The notes under the pieces are model-generated. The model was not told the origin of the DNA. It saw only the letters and a program-made list of their open reading frames with translations, and made no database searches. From Sporolactobacillus spathodeae (GTDB lineage Bacteria; Bacillota; Bacilli; Bacillales; Sporolactobacillaceae): a stretch of DNA of 64,000 nt. A program made the translations under genes and the position numbers. This document shows positions 1 to 9,500 of this stretch, piece by piece. Position 1 is the stretch's first letter, and every line of letters starts with the position of its first letter. Where the stretch lies: contig NZ_JAFBEV010000006.1 of assembly GCF_016908935.1 (NCBI RefSeq), positions 81,549 to 145,548 on the forward strand. The letters run 5' to 3'.

Positions 1-672
1 ATATTTCTGCCCTTGTCCTGCATTCAAGAGCGCATACAGCAAGGGTGAAAGACCAAGCGTGAACAACATGGCACCAAGATAATCAATTTCATGGCTGTTT
101 TTCTTTTCAAGCTGTTCATGAAAAAATGCAGCGAGCAAGAAAAGCGACACAAAACCGATTGGCAAGTTAATGAAAAAAATCCAGCGCCAGCTCAGCTGAT
201 CGACAAAAAAGCCACCTACGAGCGGGCCAAGAATTCCGGCAATGCCCCAGACGGAGCTGAACACCCCTTGCATTTTTGCCCGTTGTTCCCCCGGATAAAG
301 ATCGCCAATAATCGTGAAGGTCAGCGGCATGACAGCGCCAGCGCCGATCCCCTGAATGGCGCGGAACTCGATCAGCTGTGTCATGGTCTGAGCGATGCCC
401 GACAAAGCCGATCCAATAACAAATATAAGAACACCGAAAATAAAGATGCGTTTTCGACCAAATAAATCGGCTAATTTACCATAAATAGGGGTTGTCACCG
501 AAGTCGTCAGCGTATAGATGGCGAAAACCCAACTGATTAAACGCAAGCCATTCAAGTCTCGAACGATTTTCGGGGTCGCCGTACTGACAACAGTCACATC
601 AATGGCAACGAGTAATATTGCAACGAGCATCGCACCCGTTACCATTTTACGATTGGTTGTTTTATTAGACAT
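1..672 (-). CDS. MFS drug-efflux transporter, DHA2 (14-TM) type, 3' end outside window
   Basis: This is the N-terminal 224 codons of a proton-driven multidrug efflux permease in the inner membrane. The gene runs off the left edge of the window. The translation starts [16 protein letters not shown], has an early membrane segment containing the DHA2-type motif [10 protein letters not shown], then [13 protein letters not shown] (MFS motif A) and [20 protein letters not shown] (motif C-like), all typical of EmrB/QacA proteins. The ATG at 670-672 follows an AAGGAG ribosome site nine bases upstream. It diverges from a TetR-family gene with palindromes between them, so repression by that TetR is the likely control. 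The drug substrates cannot be read from the sequence. Confidence 0.88.
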   Translation of the reverse strand, partial: MSNKTTNRKMVTGAMLVAILLVAIDVTVVSTATPKIVRDLNGLRLISWVFAIYTLTTSVTTPIYGKLADLFGRKRIFIFGVLIFVIGSALSGIAQTMTQLIEFRAIQGIGAGAVMPLTFTIIGDLYPGEQRAKMQGVFSSVWGIAGILGPLVGGFFVDQLSWRWIFFINLPIGFVSLFLLAAFFHEQLEKKNSHEIDYLGAMLFTLGLSPLLYALLNAGQGQKY

Positions 673-748
673 CGCGATGGTCTCCTTAACGAATAAATGA
701 AAATACATCACATACTTGTGTCGTTCTCCTTTTTCTACTATGCTGAGA

Positions 749-793
749 ATAAGTGGAGAGCATTCTCACTTATATTAGACGGAGATATCTCCG
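749..793. promoter_or_regulatory. Candidate TetR operator palindromes in the MFS/tetR divergent region
   Basis: Two dyads lie between the divergent genes. ATAAGTG (749-755) and CACTTAT (767-773) form an inverted repeat with an 11-base spacer. A perfect 14-base palindrome, CGGAGATATCTCCG, covers 780-793, about 45 bases before the tetR start. TetR repressors usually bind such palindromes beside their own gene. Binding is inferred, not shown. Confidence 0.55.
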
Positions 794-835
794 GTTGTCA
801 AGCTATTTACTCGTTACAGAAGGGATGTAGCACGA

Positions 836-1435
836 ATGAATGAGGACAGTCCTTTTCCGAAACACAGTGAGCGTCGGGATGCCGCGGCAAATCGCCAGCG
901 AATTGTCACAGCCGCGCTTAAATTATTTGAAGAGAACGGAATCGAAGATGTGAGCATGAATCAGATTGCAACTGAAGCCAAAGTCGGCCCCGGCACGCTC
1001 TATCGACGCTACCATAACAAAAGCGACTTATGCCTGGACTTGATTCAGGACAGCATTGATCGACTGTTCACAGACATGGATTCCTATTTGGACGCAAATA
1101 GTGGGCTTTCACCCGATGCACGGCTGATGGGTTTGCTTCGCTTATTGATTCGTTTTAGGGAAAAAAAGATCGACTTATTAAAGGGTGTTGACGTATTGGT
1201 CTCGAAGAAACACACGTTCATCAACAGCCCGTTGCACGATAAATTACAAAAACTTTTTGTCGGCTTGTTTGAAGAAATGGCCGACAGTTCCTCATCCTTG
1301 CCAACGAGCGTTTTCAAAGCTGATCTGCTGATCGCAACCTTCTCCAATCAGTTCTATCTGTTTCAGAAAGAAACGCGCTGCTACTCACCTGAAAAGTTCT
1401 TAACGCAGCTGGATGCGTTATTCCTAAAAAAGTGA
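836..1435 (+). CDS. TetR/AcrR-family transcriptional regulator
   Basis: A 199-residue regulator. Residues about 18-65 form the TetR HTH domain (RQRIVTAALKLFEENGIEDV, then MNQIATEAKVGPGTLYRRY), and the C-terminal part is a variable ligand-binding domain. Length is normal for the family. It is divergently transcribed from the DHA2 efflux pump, the classic arrangement in which a repressor releases the pump promoter when it binds a substrate of the pump. A GAAGGGATG ribosome site precedes the ATG. The ligand is unknown. Downstream lies only repetitive DNA. Confidence 0.88.
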   Translation: MNEDSPFPKHSERRDAAANRQRIVTAALKLFEENGIEDVSMNQIATEAKVGPGTLYRRYHNKSDLCLDLIQDSIDRLFTDMDSYLDANSGLSPDARLMGLLRLLIRFREKKIDLLKGVDVLVSKKHTFINSPLHDKLQKLFVGLFEEMADSSSSLPTSVFKADLLIATFSNQFYLFQKETRCYSPEKFLTQLDALFLKK

Positions 1436-1504
1436 TTAGCTATTTGTAACCATAAGCCGCTATTTATCACTTATGACGTATTTCATTAATGAATCTGGCT
1501 AAAC

Positions 1505-1639
1505 AGTCTAAGCCAAGCCTATTATGCAAAAATTGCACTTCGGCTGCTCGCTTGCCGCCGGCCTCGTCGAACAGGCTAGAATCCAGGCTAGAATCTGCGA
1601 GTCCGTCTGGCAGTTGTTCCCGCAAGATGCCAGCGCGGC
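1505..1639. repeat. Dispersed intergenic element, copy A (left border of array 1)
   Basis: This copy begins near TAAGCCAAGCC, continues GCAAAAATTGCACTTCGGCTG and CTCGCTTGCCG, and includes CTAGAATCTGCGAG and GTTCCCGCAAGATGCCAGCG. The same blocks recur near 2963, 4275, 13494, 13734, 18787, 19850, 39705 and 39826, always between genes. This copy runs straight into the 21-bp array. No coding function is seen. Confidence 0.75.
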
Positions 1640-2962
1640 TCTACTCTGTCGATCCTCCGCCCTACTCTGTCGATGTTGCTCCCTACTCTGTCGATGCTGG
1701 CCCCTACTCTGTCGATCCTCCGCCCTACTCTGTCGATGTTCGCTCCTACTCTGTCGATGTTGCTCCCTACTCTGTCGATGTGCCGCCCTACTCTGTCGAT
1801 GTTGCCCACTACTCTGTCGATCCTCCGCCCTACTCTGTCGATGTTCGCTCCTACTCTGTCGATGCTGGCCCCTACTCTGTCGACGTTCAGCCCTACTCTG
1901 TCGATCCACAGCCCTACTCTGTCGATCCACTGCCCTACTCTGTCGATGTTGCTCCCTACTCTGTCGATCCACTGCCCTACTCTGTCGATGTTGCTCCCTA
2001 CTCTGTCGATCCACAGCCCTACCCTGTCGATCCACAGCCCTACTCTGTCGATGTTGCCCACTACTCTGTCGATCCTCGGCCCTACTCTGTCGATCCTCGG
2101 CCCTACTCTGTCGATCCCGTGCCCTACTCTGTCGATCCTCCGCCCTACTCTGTCGATCCCGTGCCCTACTCTGTCGATCCCGTGCCCTACTCTGTCGATG
2201 CTGCTCCCTACTCTGTCGATGCTGCTCCCTACTCTGTCGATGTTCGCTCCTACTCTGTCGATGCTGCTCCCTACTCTGTCGATGCTGCTCCCTACTCTGT
2301 CGATGCTGCTCCCTACTCTGTCGATGTTCGCTCCTACTCTGTCGATCCATAGTCCTACTCTGTCGACGTTCAGCCCTACCCTGTCGATCCTCCGCCCTAC
2401 TCTGTCGATCCTCCGCCCTACTCTGTCGATGTTCGCTCCTACTCTGTCGATCCATAGTCCTACTCTGTCGATCCTGGCCCCTACCCTGTCGATCCACAAC
2501 CCTACTCTGTCGATCCACAGCCCTACTCTGTCGATCCTCGGCCCTACTCTGTCGATCCACAACCCTACTCTGTCGATCCACAACCCTACTCTGTCGATCC
2601 ACAACCCTACTCTGTCGATCCACAATCCTACTCTGTCGATCCACAACCCTACTCTGTCGATCCACAACCCTACTCTGTCGATCCACAACCCTACTCTGTC
2701 GATCCACAACCCTACTCTGTCGATCCACAACGCTACTCTGTCGATCCACAACCCTACTCTGTCGATCCACAGCCCTACTCTGTCGATCCTCGGCCCTACT
2801 CTGTCGATCCTCGGCCCTACTCTGTCGATCCTCGGCCCTACTCTGTCGATCCCGTGCCCTACTCTGTCGATCCCGTGCCCTACTCTGTCGATCCCGTGCC
2901 CTACTCTGTCGATCCACAACCCTGCTCTATCGATGTTGCTCCCTACTCTGTCGATGTTGCGT
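1640..2962. repeat. Array 1: about 63 tandem copies of a 21-bp unit (family 1)
   Basis: Each unit is an invariant core, CCTACTCTGTCGAT, followed by about seven variable bases drawn from a small set (GTTGCTC, CCACAAC, CCTCGGC, CCCGTGC and similar). About 63 units follow without interruption. Because all are a multiple of three long and contain no stop in several frames, long heptapeptide-repeat ORFs appear on both strands (for example ...DRVGLWI... and ...LCRSTTL...). None has a convincing ribosome site or any non-repeat domain, so they are treated as non-coding. The array sits between the convergent ends of tetR and the hydroxyacid dehydrogenase gene. Confidence 0.95.
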
Positions 2963-3110
2963 TCTTGTTTGCATTGAATGTGCTCCGGCTGCTCGCTTGC
3001 CGCGGGCACCGCGCATCTCCTCAAACAGACTAGAATCTCGGGATCTCACTTGGCTCGCTTTTCACGCAGGCACCAGAGCGTCTGCGCTGCATTTTTTTAG
3101 GCAAGATCAA
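2963..3110. repeat. Dispersed intergenic element, copy B (right border of array 1)
   Basis: Starts GTTCTTGTTTGCATTGAATG, then TGCTCCGGCTGCTCGCTTGC, AACAGACTAGAATCTCGGGA, and ends near CGCTGCATTTTTTTAGGC. The border sequence at the array edge is nearly identical to that at 13734, where a second family 1 array ends. Confidence 0.75.
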
Positions 3111-3127
3111 AGCTTTCTTTGCTATAC

Positions 3128-3176
3128 AAAAAAGGGCGAGGAACAAGCCACTGATTCGTGTGGCCGTTCATCGCCC
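3128..3176 (-). terminator. Rho-independent terminator of the 3216-4154 gene
   Basis: On the minus strand a GGGCGA...TCGCCC outer stem encloses GGCCAC/GTGGC and is followed by TTTTTTG. It begins 40 bases after the dehydrogenase stop codon. Confidence 0.8.
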
Positions 3177-3215
3177 GATCGTTGTTCGTCTACTAATTTA
3201 ATTGTTAACCGTGAA

Positions 3216-4154
3216 TTACTTTTGAGCCTCTTTGCTGAACGTCTGGAACTTCTCTTTTATCGTATCAGCTGAATGTTTGAATTTCGCTTCTTCAGCTTCA
3301 GTCAGCGGCAACGTGAGTACTTCTTCCACACCGCGCTTGCCAATGATCGCCGGCTGCCCAACATAGGTGCCATATTTTTCACTGTAACAGGAGCAAATAT
3401 AAGCAGCATGAGCATCAGAAAGAACCGCCTGGCTGAGTTTCACGGCGCATGTCGCAATCGCCCAGTTTGTATAATGCTTGCCGGAATAAACTTCCCAGCC
3501 GCCACGACGAGCAGCCTCCTCAAGTTCAACAAGGTTCAGGTTCTGCTGTTCCGCCAGTTTTGTAATAGCCAGTCCATTCACCTGCACCGTCGACCAGGCA
3601 GTGAACTGCGATTCGCCGTGCTCGCCGTACACATAGCCAGACACATTTTTCGGATCACAATTAAATTTATCCGAGACAACCTTCTGCATCCGAGCTGTGT
3701 CAAGGAATGTTCCTGTTGCAAATACTTGTTCGCGGCTCAGTCCCGTACTTTCCTGGAAATAATGCGTGATTGCGTCGCACGGGTTCATCGTATCAATGAC
3801 GACACCATGGAAACCAGATGCTTTAACTTTAGGTGCGATATCCTGCACAATATCCTTCGTATATTCGAATTCAGCCCAGCGGTTGCCTTGCGCCTGTTTT
3901 TCCTGATAAGCAGTAATTTTGCCTGCTGTAATAAATAAAATGTCGGCGTCAGCCAATTCATTATAATCGTTAATCTTAATGATTGTTCGCGTATCAACGC
4001 GTCCCTGCATATCCTGCAAGTCAAGCTGTTCCGCACGAGCAAGTCCTTCATTTTTGTCAATAATCACGAGTTCGTCAGCTATGCCTTTCGTCACTAGCGT
4101 ATAAGCAACAGCCGCGCCAACATGACCAATACCAATAATTCCATACTTTCTCAT
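3216..4154 (-). CDS. L-lactate / L-2-hydroxyisocaproate dehydrogenase family protein
   Basis: A 312-residue NAD-dependent L-2-hydroxyacid dehydrogenase in the LDH/MDH superfamily, which reversibly reduces 2-oxo acids to L-2-hydroxy acids in the cytoplasm. The Rossmann motif is GIGHVGAAVA at residues 7-16. The cofactor-selecting acid is in VIIDKNE, which favours NAD. The catalytic His lies in YGEHGESQF, and substrate residues occur around GTFLDTARM. Overall wording (GFHGVVIDTMNPCD, YVYGEHGESQFTAWSTV) is closer to lactobacillar L-hydroxyisocaproate dehydrogenase than to canonical LDH, so branched 2-oxo acids may be substrates. Monocistronic with its own terminator. A second family member lies at 46694-47674. 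Confidence 0.85.
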   Translation of the reverse strand: MRKYGIIGIGHVGAAVAYTLVTKGIADELVIIDKNEGLARAEQLDLQDMQGRVDTRTIIKINDYNELADADILFITAGKITAYQEKQAQGNRWAEFEYTKDIVQDIAPKVKASGFHGVVIDTMNPCDAITHYFQESTGLSREQVFATGTFLDTARMQKVVSDKFNCDPKNVSGYVYGEHGESQFTAWSTVQVNGLAITKLAEQQNLNLVELEEAARRGGWEVYSGKHYTNWAIATCAVKLSQAVLSDAHAAYICSCYSEKYGTYVGQPAIIGKRGVEEVLTLPLTEAEEAKFKHSADTIKEKFQTFSKEAQK

Positions 4155-4274
4155 ATATCCAACCTCGCTTCTCTATATATTTTCATCATCCTTTTACATA
4201 GTAGCATAATAACGTCGAACTGAACGTCATAAACACTAATTTTTCGAGATTTTCAAATAATTTATTATTAAAAA

Positions 4275-4325
4275 ACGAAAATTGCGCTTCGGCTACTCGC
4301 TTATCGTGGGCGCCGTGCGTTCTTC
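4275..4325. repeat. Dispersed intergenic element, truncated copy C
   Basis: AAAATTGCGCTTCGGCTACT, CGCTTATCGTGGGCGCCGTG and a short tail match the left part of the dispersed element. The rest is missing, and it abuts the end of the diguanylate cyclase gene. Confidence 0.6.
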
Positions 4326-4337
4326 TCTATCAAAACG

Positions 4338-5441
4338 TTATTCGTTTAACAGGGCTACCCGATTCCGGCCGCTATTTTTCGCCTGATAAAGCGCTTGATC
4401 AGCGGAGGACATCATTTGTGACAACGTATGATTTGTGGCATGTAAAACCGTCACGCCAATGCTAACCGTTAGAAAAAGCCGCGTCTTGTCAGACAACTCG
4501 ATACGGCACAGTTCTATATTCTGTCGCACCCGCTCAGCGATGCGCATTGCCTCCAAAGAATCGGTGTGGGAAAGAAAAACAGCAAATTCCTCCCCGCCGA
4601 TGCGTCCAAACAGATCATCCGCACGCAAAGAGCGCCGGCAAGCTTCTGTCACACGCTGCAGTGCCTGATCACCAACCGGATGACCGAATGAATCATTGAT
4701 GCGTTTGAAATGATCAACATCAACGATAAAGAGGGCACAAGCCTCCTTTTCCAGTAAATGATGCTCAAGGGCATTAGTGGCCTGATGTTCAAATGACCGC
4801 CGATTGTGAATACCGGTCAGTACATCCGTCTGAGCCAGTTTTAATAATTCGTGTTCCAACCGATCCGAATAGCGGCGATAATAAAAAGAAGCATAGGATA
4901 AGCCGACAAAATTGGCAAGAAGATTGCAAACATAAACAAACAGCGTCATTGAATAACGGGTCTCCGTGATTGGCAGATGCGTCCGTGAATAATGATACAA
5001 AAAGAGCGTGGCAAGGAATAGAGAACCTGAGACGATTAGCCGCGCGGAAAAACGGCATCTAGAGTAGAAGACAATTGGCACTAAAGCAAGTAAATAATAG
5101 CTGTAGCCCTGCGCCCAGCCAAAGACAATGACACAGAAAAATGCATGCAGCGCAATCTCGCACGCCCAGATTAACAACCTGCCATGCCATTTTTTGTAGT
5201 TCGCCCACAAACAAACCATATCTAGAAAAACAGCGATGATATTGTTGGTGAATATGAGCGGATTGCCTAACAGATAGAAAATGGGGATAAAAAGGATATG
5301 TCCGAAAAGCGCGAAGGCAAACATATTCCGGCAAAAGACAAAAAATTTCCGGTCACTAACGCGATGATCATATGCAAATAATTGTTCATTACCTCTAAAA
5401 ACATCCGCCCAAAAATGGGGCATACATTTCACTTCATTCAA
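4338..5441 (-). CDS. Membrane-bound diguanylate cyclase (GGDEF domain)
   Basis: 367 residues. About five to six hydrophobic segments between residues 35 and 190 form a membrane sensor region of no recognised family. A GGDEF domain follows from about 203 to the end and would make cyclic di-GMP from two GTP. The active-site loop is GGEEF at 282-286, the metal Asp is in DVDHFK (about 251), and an RxxD inhibitory I-site (RADD, 273-276) sits five residues before the loop. The cyclase should therefore be active and product-inhibited. The start is uncertain: the first ATG has no clear ribosome site, and the ATG 18 bases on has a weak GAAGTGA. A truncated paralogue lies just upstream at 5775-6329. 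Confidence 0.88.
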   Translation of the reverse strand: MNEVKCMPHFWADVFRGNEQLFAYDHRVSDRKFFVFCRNMFAFALFGHILFIPIFYLLGNPLIFTNNIIAVFLDMVCLWANYKKWHGRLLIWACEIALHAFFCVIVFGWAQGYSYYLLALVPIVFYSRCRFSARLIVSGSLFLATLFLYHYSRTHLPITETRYSMTLFVYVCNLLANFVGLSYASFYYRRYSDRLEHELLKLAQTDVLTGIHNRRSFEHQATNALEHHLLEKEACALFIVDVDHFKRINDSFGHPVGDQALQRVTEACRRSLRADDLFGRIGGEEFAVFLSHTDSLEAMRIAERVRQNIELCRIELSDKTRLFLTVSIGVTVLHATNHTLSQMMSSADQALYQAKNSGRNRVALLNE

Positions 5442-5774
5442 TAGTTTAATTTCGGTTAATAAGTAAGTGTATTAGTAGAAAACGTACTGAGAATGCGTTC
5501 TTAAGTGCAAATGTCCTATGACTTTTTCATTATACCTTATTACCTGCTTGACACAAGATAACAACAAAAATCGTTCATTTTTTCAAAAAAAACCAGCGTT
5601 TTTCTGAATTTTAAGGGGCTTTGGTTTTTTGTAATCACGCGGAAGATTCTATACGCATCTTGAAGAGACCTAGTTAGCTGATTGGCTAACAAGTTACTGC
5701 GGTCAATCCTACTCGTTGCCCCCCTCGAAACACGGAGCTACCGGCGTGTATTTTATTAATAGCAAAGCATGTCC
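5442..5774. other. Intergenic region between diguanylate cyclase copies
   Basis: No ORF is supported. The sequence holds a hairpin, GTTAGC/GCTAAC (about 5673-5690), and another short stem around CGGAGCTACCGGCG near 5736. No match to the cyclic di-GMP riboswitch consensus was found by eye. Confidence 0.4.
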
Positions 5775-6329
5775 TTAATCAGCCACTGATTCATTTACGA
5801 GAGCCACACAATTTCTTCCATTGCTTTTTGCCCGGTAAAGCGCTTGATCGGCAGAAGACATCAGTTGCGATAAACGATTATTGGTTGCCCGTAAAACCGT
5901 GACACCGATACTGATCGTTAGAAAAAGCTGTGTCTGATCAGTCAACACAACCCGGCATAATTCTACATTTTGCCGTAACCGATCGGCGATCTGCATCGCT
6001 TCAAGCGCATCGGTATGTGCGAGAAAAATAGCGAATTCTTCACCGCCAATTCGTCCGAAAAGATCGTCAGCGTGCAGCGATTGGCGACAGACTTCCGCCA
6101 CACGTCGCAAAGCCTGATCACCAGCTGCGTGTCCAAATGAATCATTGATTCGTTTAAAATGATCAATATCGAAAATCAGTAACGCGCAAGCTTCTTTTTG
6201 TATCGAATGGTTCTCAAGTGCGTCATGCGCCTGCTGTTCAAAGAAACGTCGATTGTGAATGCCAGTCAGCACATCTGTGTGCGCCAACTTCAGTAATTCG
6301 TGTTCCAGCCTATCCGAATAACGACGATA
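5775..6329 (-). pseudogene. 5'-truncated diguanylate cyclase copy (GGDEF domain only)
   Basis: The reading frame matches the C-terminal half of the 4338-5441 protein almost residue for residue (YRRYSDRLEHELLKL, TDVLTGIHNRR, DDLFGRIGGEEFA), including the GGEEF loop and RADD I-site. Homology stops abruptly at 6329, where a stop codon lies two codons further upstream. The whole membrane region is lost and no ribosome site is evident; the only nearby starts are weak (TTG at 6287). Either this is a decayed duplicate or, if expressed, a soluble GGDEF domain. Codon-level divergence from the intact copy shows the duplication is not recent. Confidence 0.75.
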
Positions 6330-6511
6330 GGGATGTTATTGAAATGTTATGTTTAAATTATTCAATTTATCAGCAGGGTAGCGTTCGCAAATCTTTTCAA
6401 ACAAAAAATAATGATCTAAACTAGCTTCAACGAAGAGAACAAGCGCTTACTCGAAGTCTAGTAAATTGTTCTAACGCTTATCCAGTCTTTTGAAAATAGA
6501 GGGATGATCCT

Positions 6512-9500
6512 GTGCTGAAAATGGGTATCTATGAACAAATCATCAATAAAGCGATTAGAGATGATCTGAATAAGAATCATGAGAATTGGCTGACGCAAAC
6601 CACCCCAATTGACAGTGAAGAAGCTTCACAACTGCTATCAAAATATGTCTCTTCCGTGATTGAAAAAGGATTGGCTCATTTGAAAGATACCGGTGGTGAT
6701 CTGCACGCTCAAGTCCATCTGGTCAATCAAATTGTCCATACCATTTTGCAAGCAACTGATGAACAAGCACTTGACACACTGACCGTCGATCAGAAAGCGG
6801 AACAATTACTTGCGTTAATCGATAAAAGAAATAATATTTATGCACTCAATGAAAAGTCAAAAATAATACGTCCAGAAACGTCCGTCGCTGAGAGTTCTTT
6901 GTTTACCGGTGCAAGGCATGAGCCAAATATGTTTACCGAGTTAAAAAAGGAGATTCTCTCCTGCGATCGGATTGACTTGCTCGTTTCGTTTATCAAGTGG
7001 AGTGGTCTTCGGCTAATCATCGATGAGCTTCGTTCTTTCACGCAAAAAGGCGGTCAATTACGCGTGATTACTACCTCCTATATGGGTGCCACTGATTTGA
7101 AAGCCGTTGAAGCGCTCGATCGTCTGATTCATACAGAGATTAAAATCTCATATGATACAAAACGCACACGATTGCATGCCAAAGCTTATGTCTTTTATCG
7201 TTCAAACGGATTTACAACCGCCTATGTCGGTTCATCCAATCTATCAAACGCAGCGCTTTCCAGCGGTCTTGAATGGAACGTTAAAATAACAGCAACCGAT
7301 CTCCCTTCCACAATTGATAAAATAAGTGCGACATTCGAAAGCTATTGGAATTCATCCGAATTCGAACCCTATACAGAGATTGAAAAAGCAAGGCTCTCAC
7401 AAGCCTTGCAAATGGAGCAGCATTCAAGTTCTAATATCCAGCCCTATTTATTTGATATCGCGCCCTATCCTTATCAACAGGAAATTCTCGATAAACTCGA
7501 TGCCGAGCGTAAGGTACGCAACTGCTGGCGGAATTTGCTTGTTGCCGCAACCGGAACGGGAAAAACTGTCGTCGCTGCCTTTGATTATAAACGATTTCGC
7601 CAGAAGAACAGTGGCAAGCCGTGTCGGTTGCTTTTTATCGCGCACCGAGAAGAAATTTTGAAACAAAGCCTTGCCTGCTTTCGCAGCGTGTTACGTGATA
7701 ATAATTTTGGCGATTTATTTGTGGGGAAAATTCGGCCGGAAGCCATCGACCAACTTTTCATCTCCATTCAAACGTTTAATTCGCAATCACTGACTTCCCA
7801 TACTTCCCCTGATTTTTATGATTTCATTATCGTCGATGAGTTTCACCATGCGGCAGCAAGAACCTATCAAACGCTCTTATCCTATTATCAGCCGCAAATA
7901 TTGCTTGGACTGACGGCAACCCCGGAACGTATGGATGGCCGAGATATCCTTTCTTATTTTGATCATCACATCGCCGCGGAAATTCGGCTACCAGAGGCGA
8001 TCGATCGCAAATTACTTTGCCCCTTCCAATATTTTGGAGTGAGTGATGACGTTGATCTTTCCAAAATTAAATGGACACGGGGTGGCTATGACCGAACGGA
8101 GCTATCGAATGTGTACACGCTCAATCGAGCTGCAGCTGACAAACGTGCCAAGCTGATCATTCAATCGACGTTAAACTATGTAACAGACATTGATGACGTA
8201 AAAGGACTTGGATTCTGTGTCTCTATCGCTCACGCAAATTATATGGCTGAGCAGTTCAACACGAACGGCATCCCCTCGATCTCTTTAAGTGGCCAATCGC
8301 CTGATGAAGAACGTAACCAAGCAAAACAATGGTTGATCAGCGGCAAGATTCGATTTATTTTCGTCGTTGATCTTTACAATGAAGGGGTCGATATTCCGGA
8401 AATCAACACGATCCTCTTTCTGCGCCCAACAGAGAGCCTCACCGTGTTCCTTCAGCAGCTCGGACGCGGTCTGCGTCTCGCTGACGATAAAGAATGCCTG
8501 ACCGTTCTAGACTTTATCGGGCAAGCCAATAAGAAATACAGCTTCACAGATAAATTTACGGCATTGCTTACCCGTGCGACAACAGGACTGAAGCGTGAAA
8601 TTGAAGAGGGATTCGTCTCCTTGCCAAAGGGTTGCTTTGTCCAATTAGAGAAGAAAGCACGCGCTTCGATCCTTGAAAATATACGCCAGTCATTTGGTTC
8701 TCGTTCCGGCTTTATTTCTCGGATCGCCGCTTTCGAAAGTGATTCCGGCAAGAAATTAACACTTGAAAATTTTATTGATTATTACCATCTCGACGTGCGC
8801 ACGATTTATAAAAAAGCGAGTTTTTCGCGACTCTGCGCGGATGCTGGTGTTCGTAGCAATTTTGACGACCCGCTTGAATCCATGCTGACAAAAGCTTTCC
8901 TCCGAATCTGTTCGATCGACTCTCGCCGCTGGCTGACCTTTTTGATCGATACATTACCGAAAATAGATACAATACCTCTATCGTCACTGTCAGATGCCGA
9001 GCGACGCATGCTGCGGATGTTTTCCTTCACCGTTTGGTCCAAAAAAGCAGAAGGCAGCGAGGACACGCAGCTTCAAGAGACGCTCATACAGCTAAAAAAT
9101 AACCCTGTGCTTTTTAATGAATTGCTCGAGTTATTGCGCTACCAACTGCGCCAAATTGACTTTGTCGATGAACCTGTACCGCTCGGCTTCGATTGTTCGC
9201 TTGACCTGCATTGCAGCTATACGCGCGATCAAATCCTCGTCGCGCTTGACTTTATGCGTCCGTCGACGGTGCGCGAAGGCGTGAAATACTTACCCGATAA
9301 AAAAATCGACGCATTCTTCATCACGCTTAATAAGTCCGATAAAGATTATTCACCCACAACGATGTACCGTGATTATTCGATTAGTGACCGACTGTTTCAT
9401 TGGCAGAGCCAAAGCACAACAGCTGACAATTCGAAAACAGGTCAGCGCTATATTCATCACCATCAGCTTGACAGCAACATTTTATTGTTCGTGCGTGACT

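Noticed and set aside
1640..2962. Possible CRISPR array
   Set aside because: Units are contiguous 21-mers with no 25-40 base unique spacers, and no cas genes are present.
1489..3272. Long ORFs of 287-582 codons on both strands over array 1
   Set aside because: They consist of 7-residue repeats forced by a stop-free 21-base unit, occur in five frames at once, lack ribosome sites and have no non-repeat domain.
5640..5760. Cyclic di-GMP riboswitch upstream of the cyclase
   Set aside because: Hairpins are present, but the conserved GEMM core blocks could not be found on either strand.
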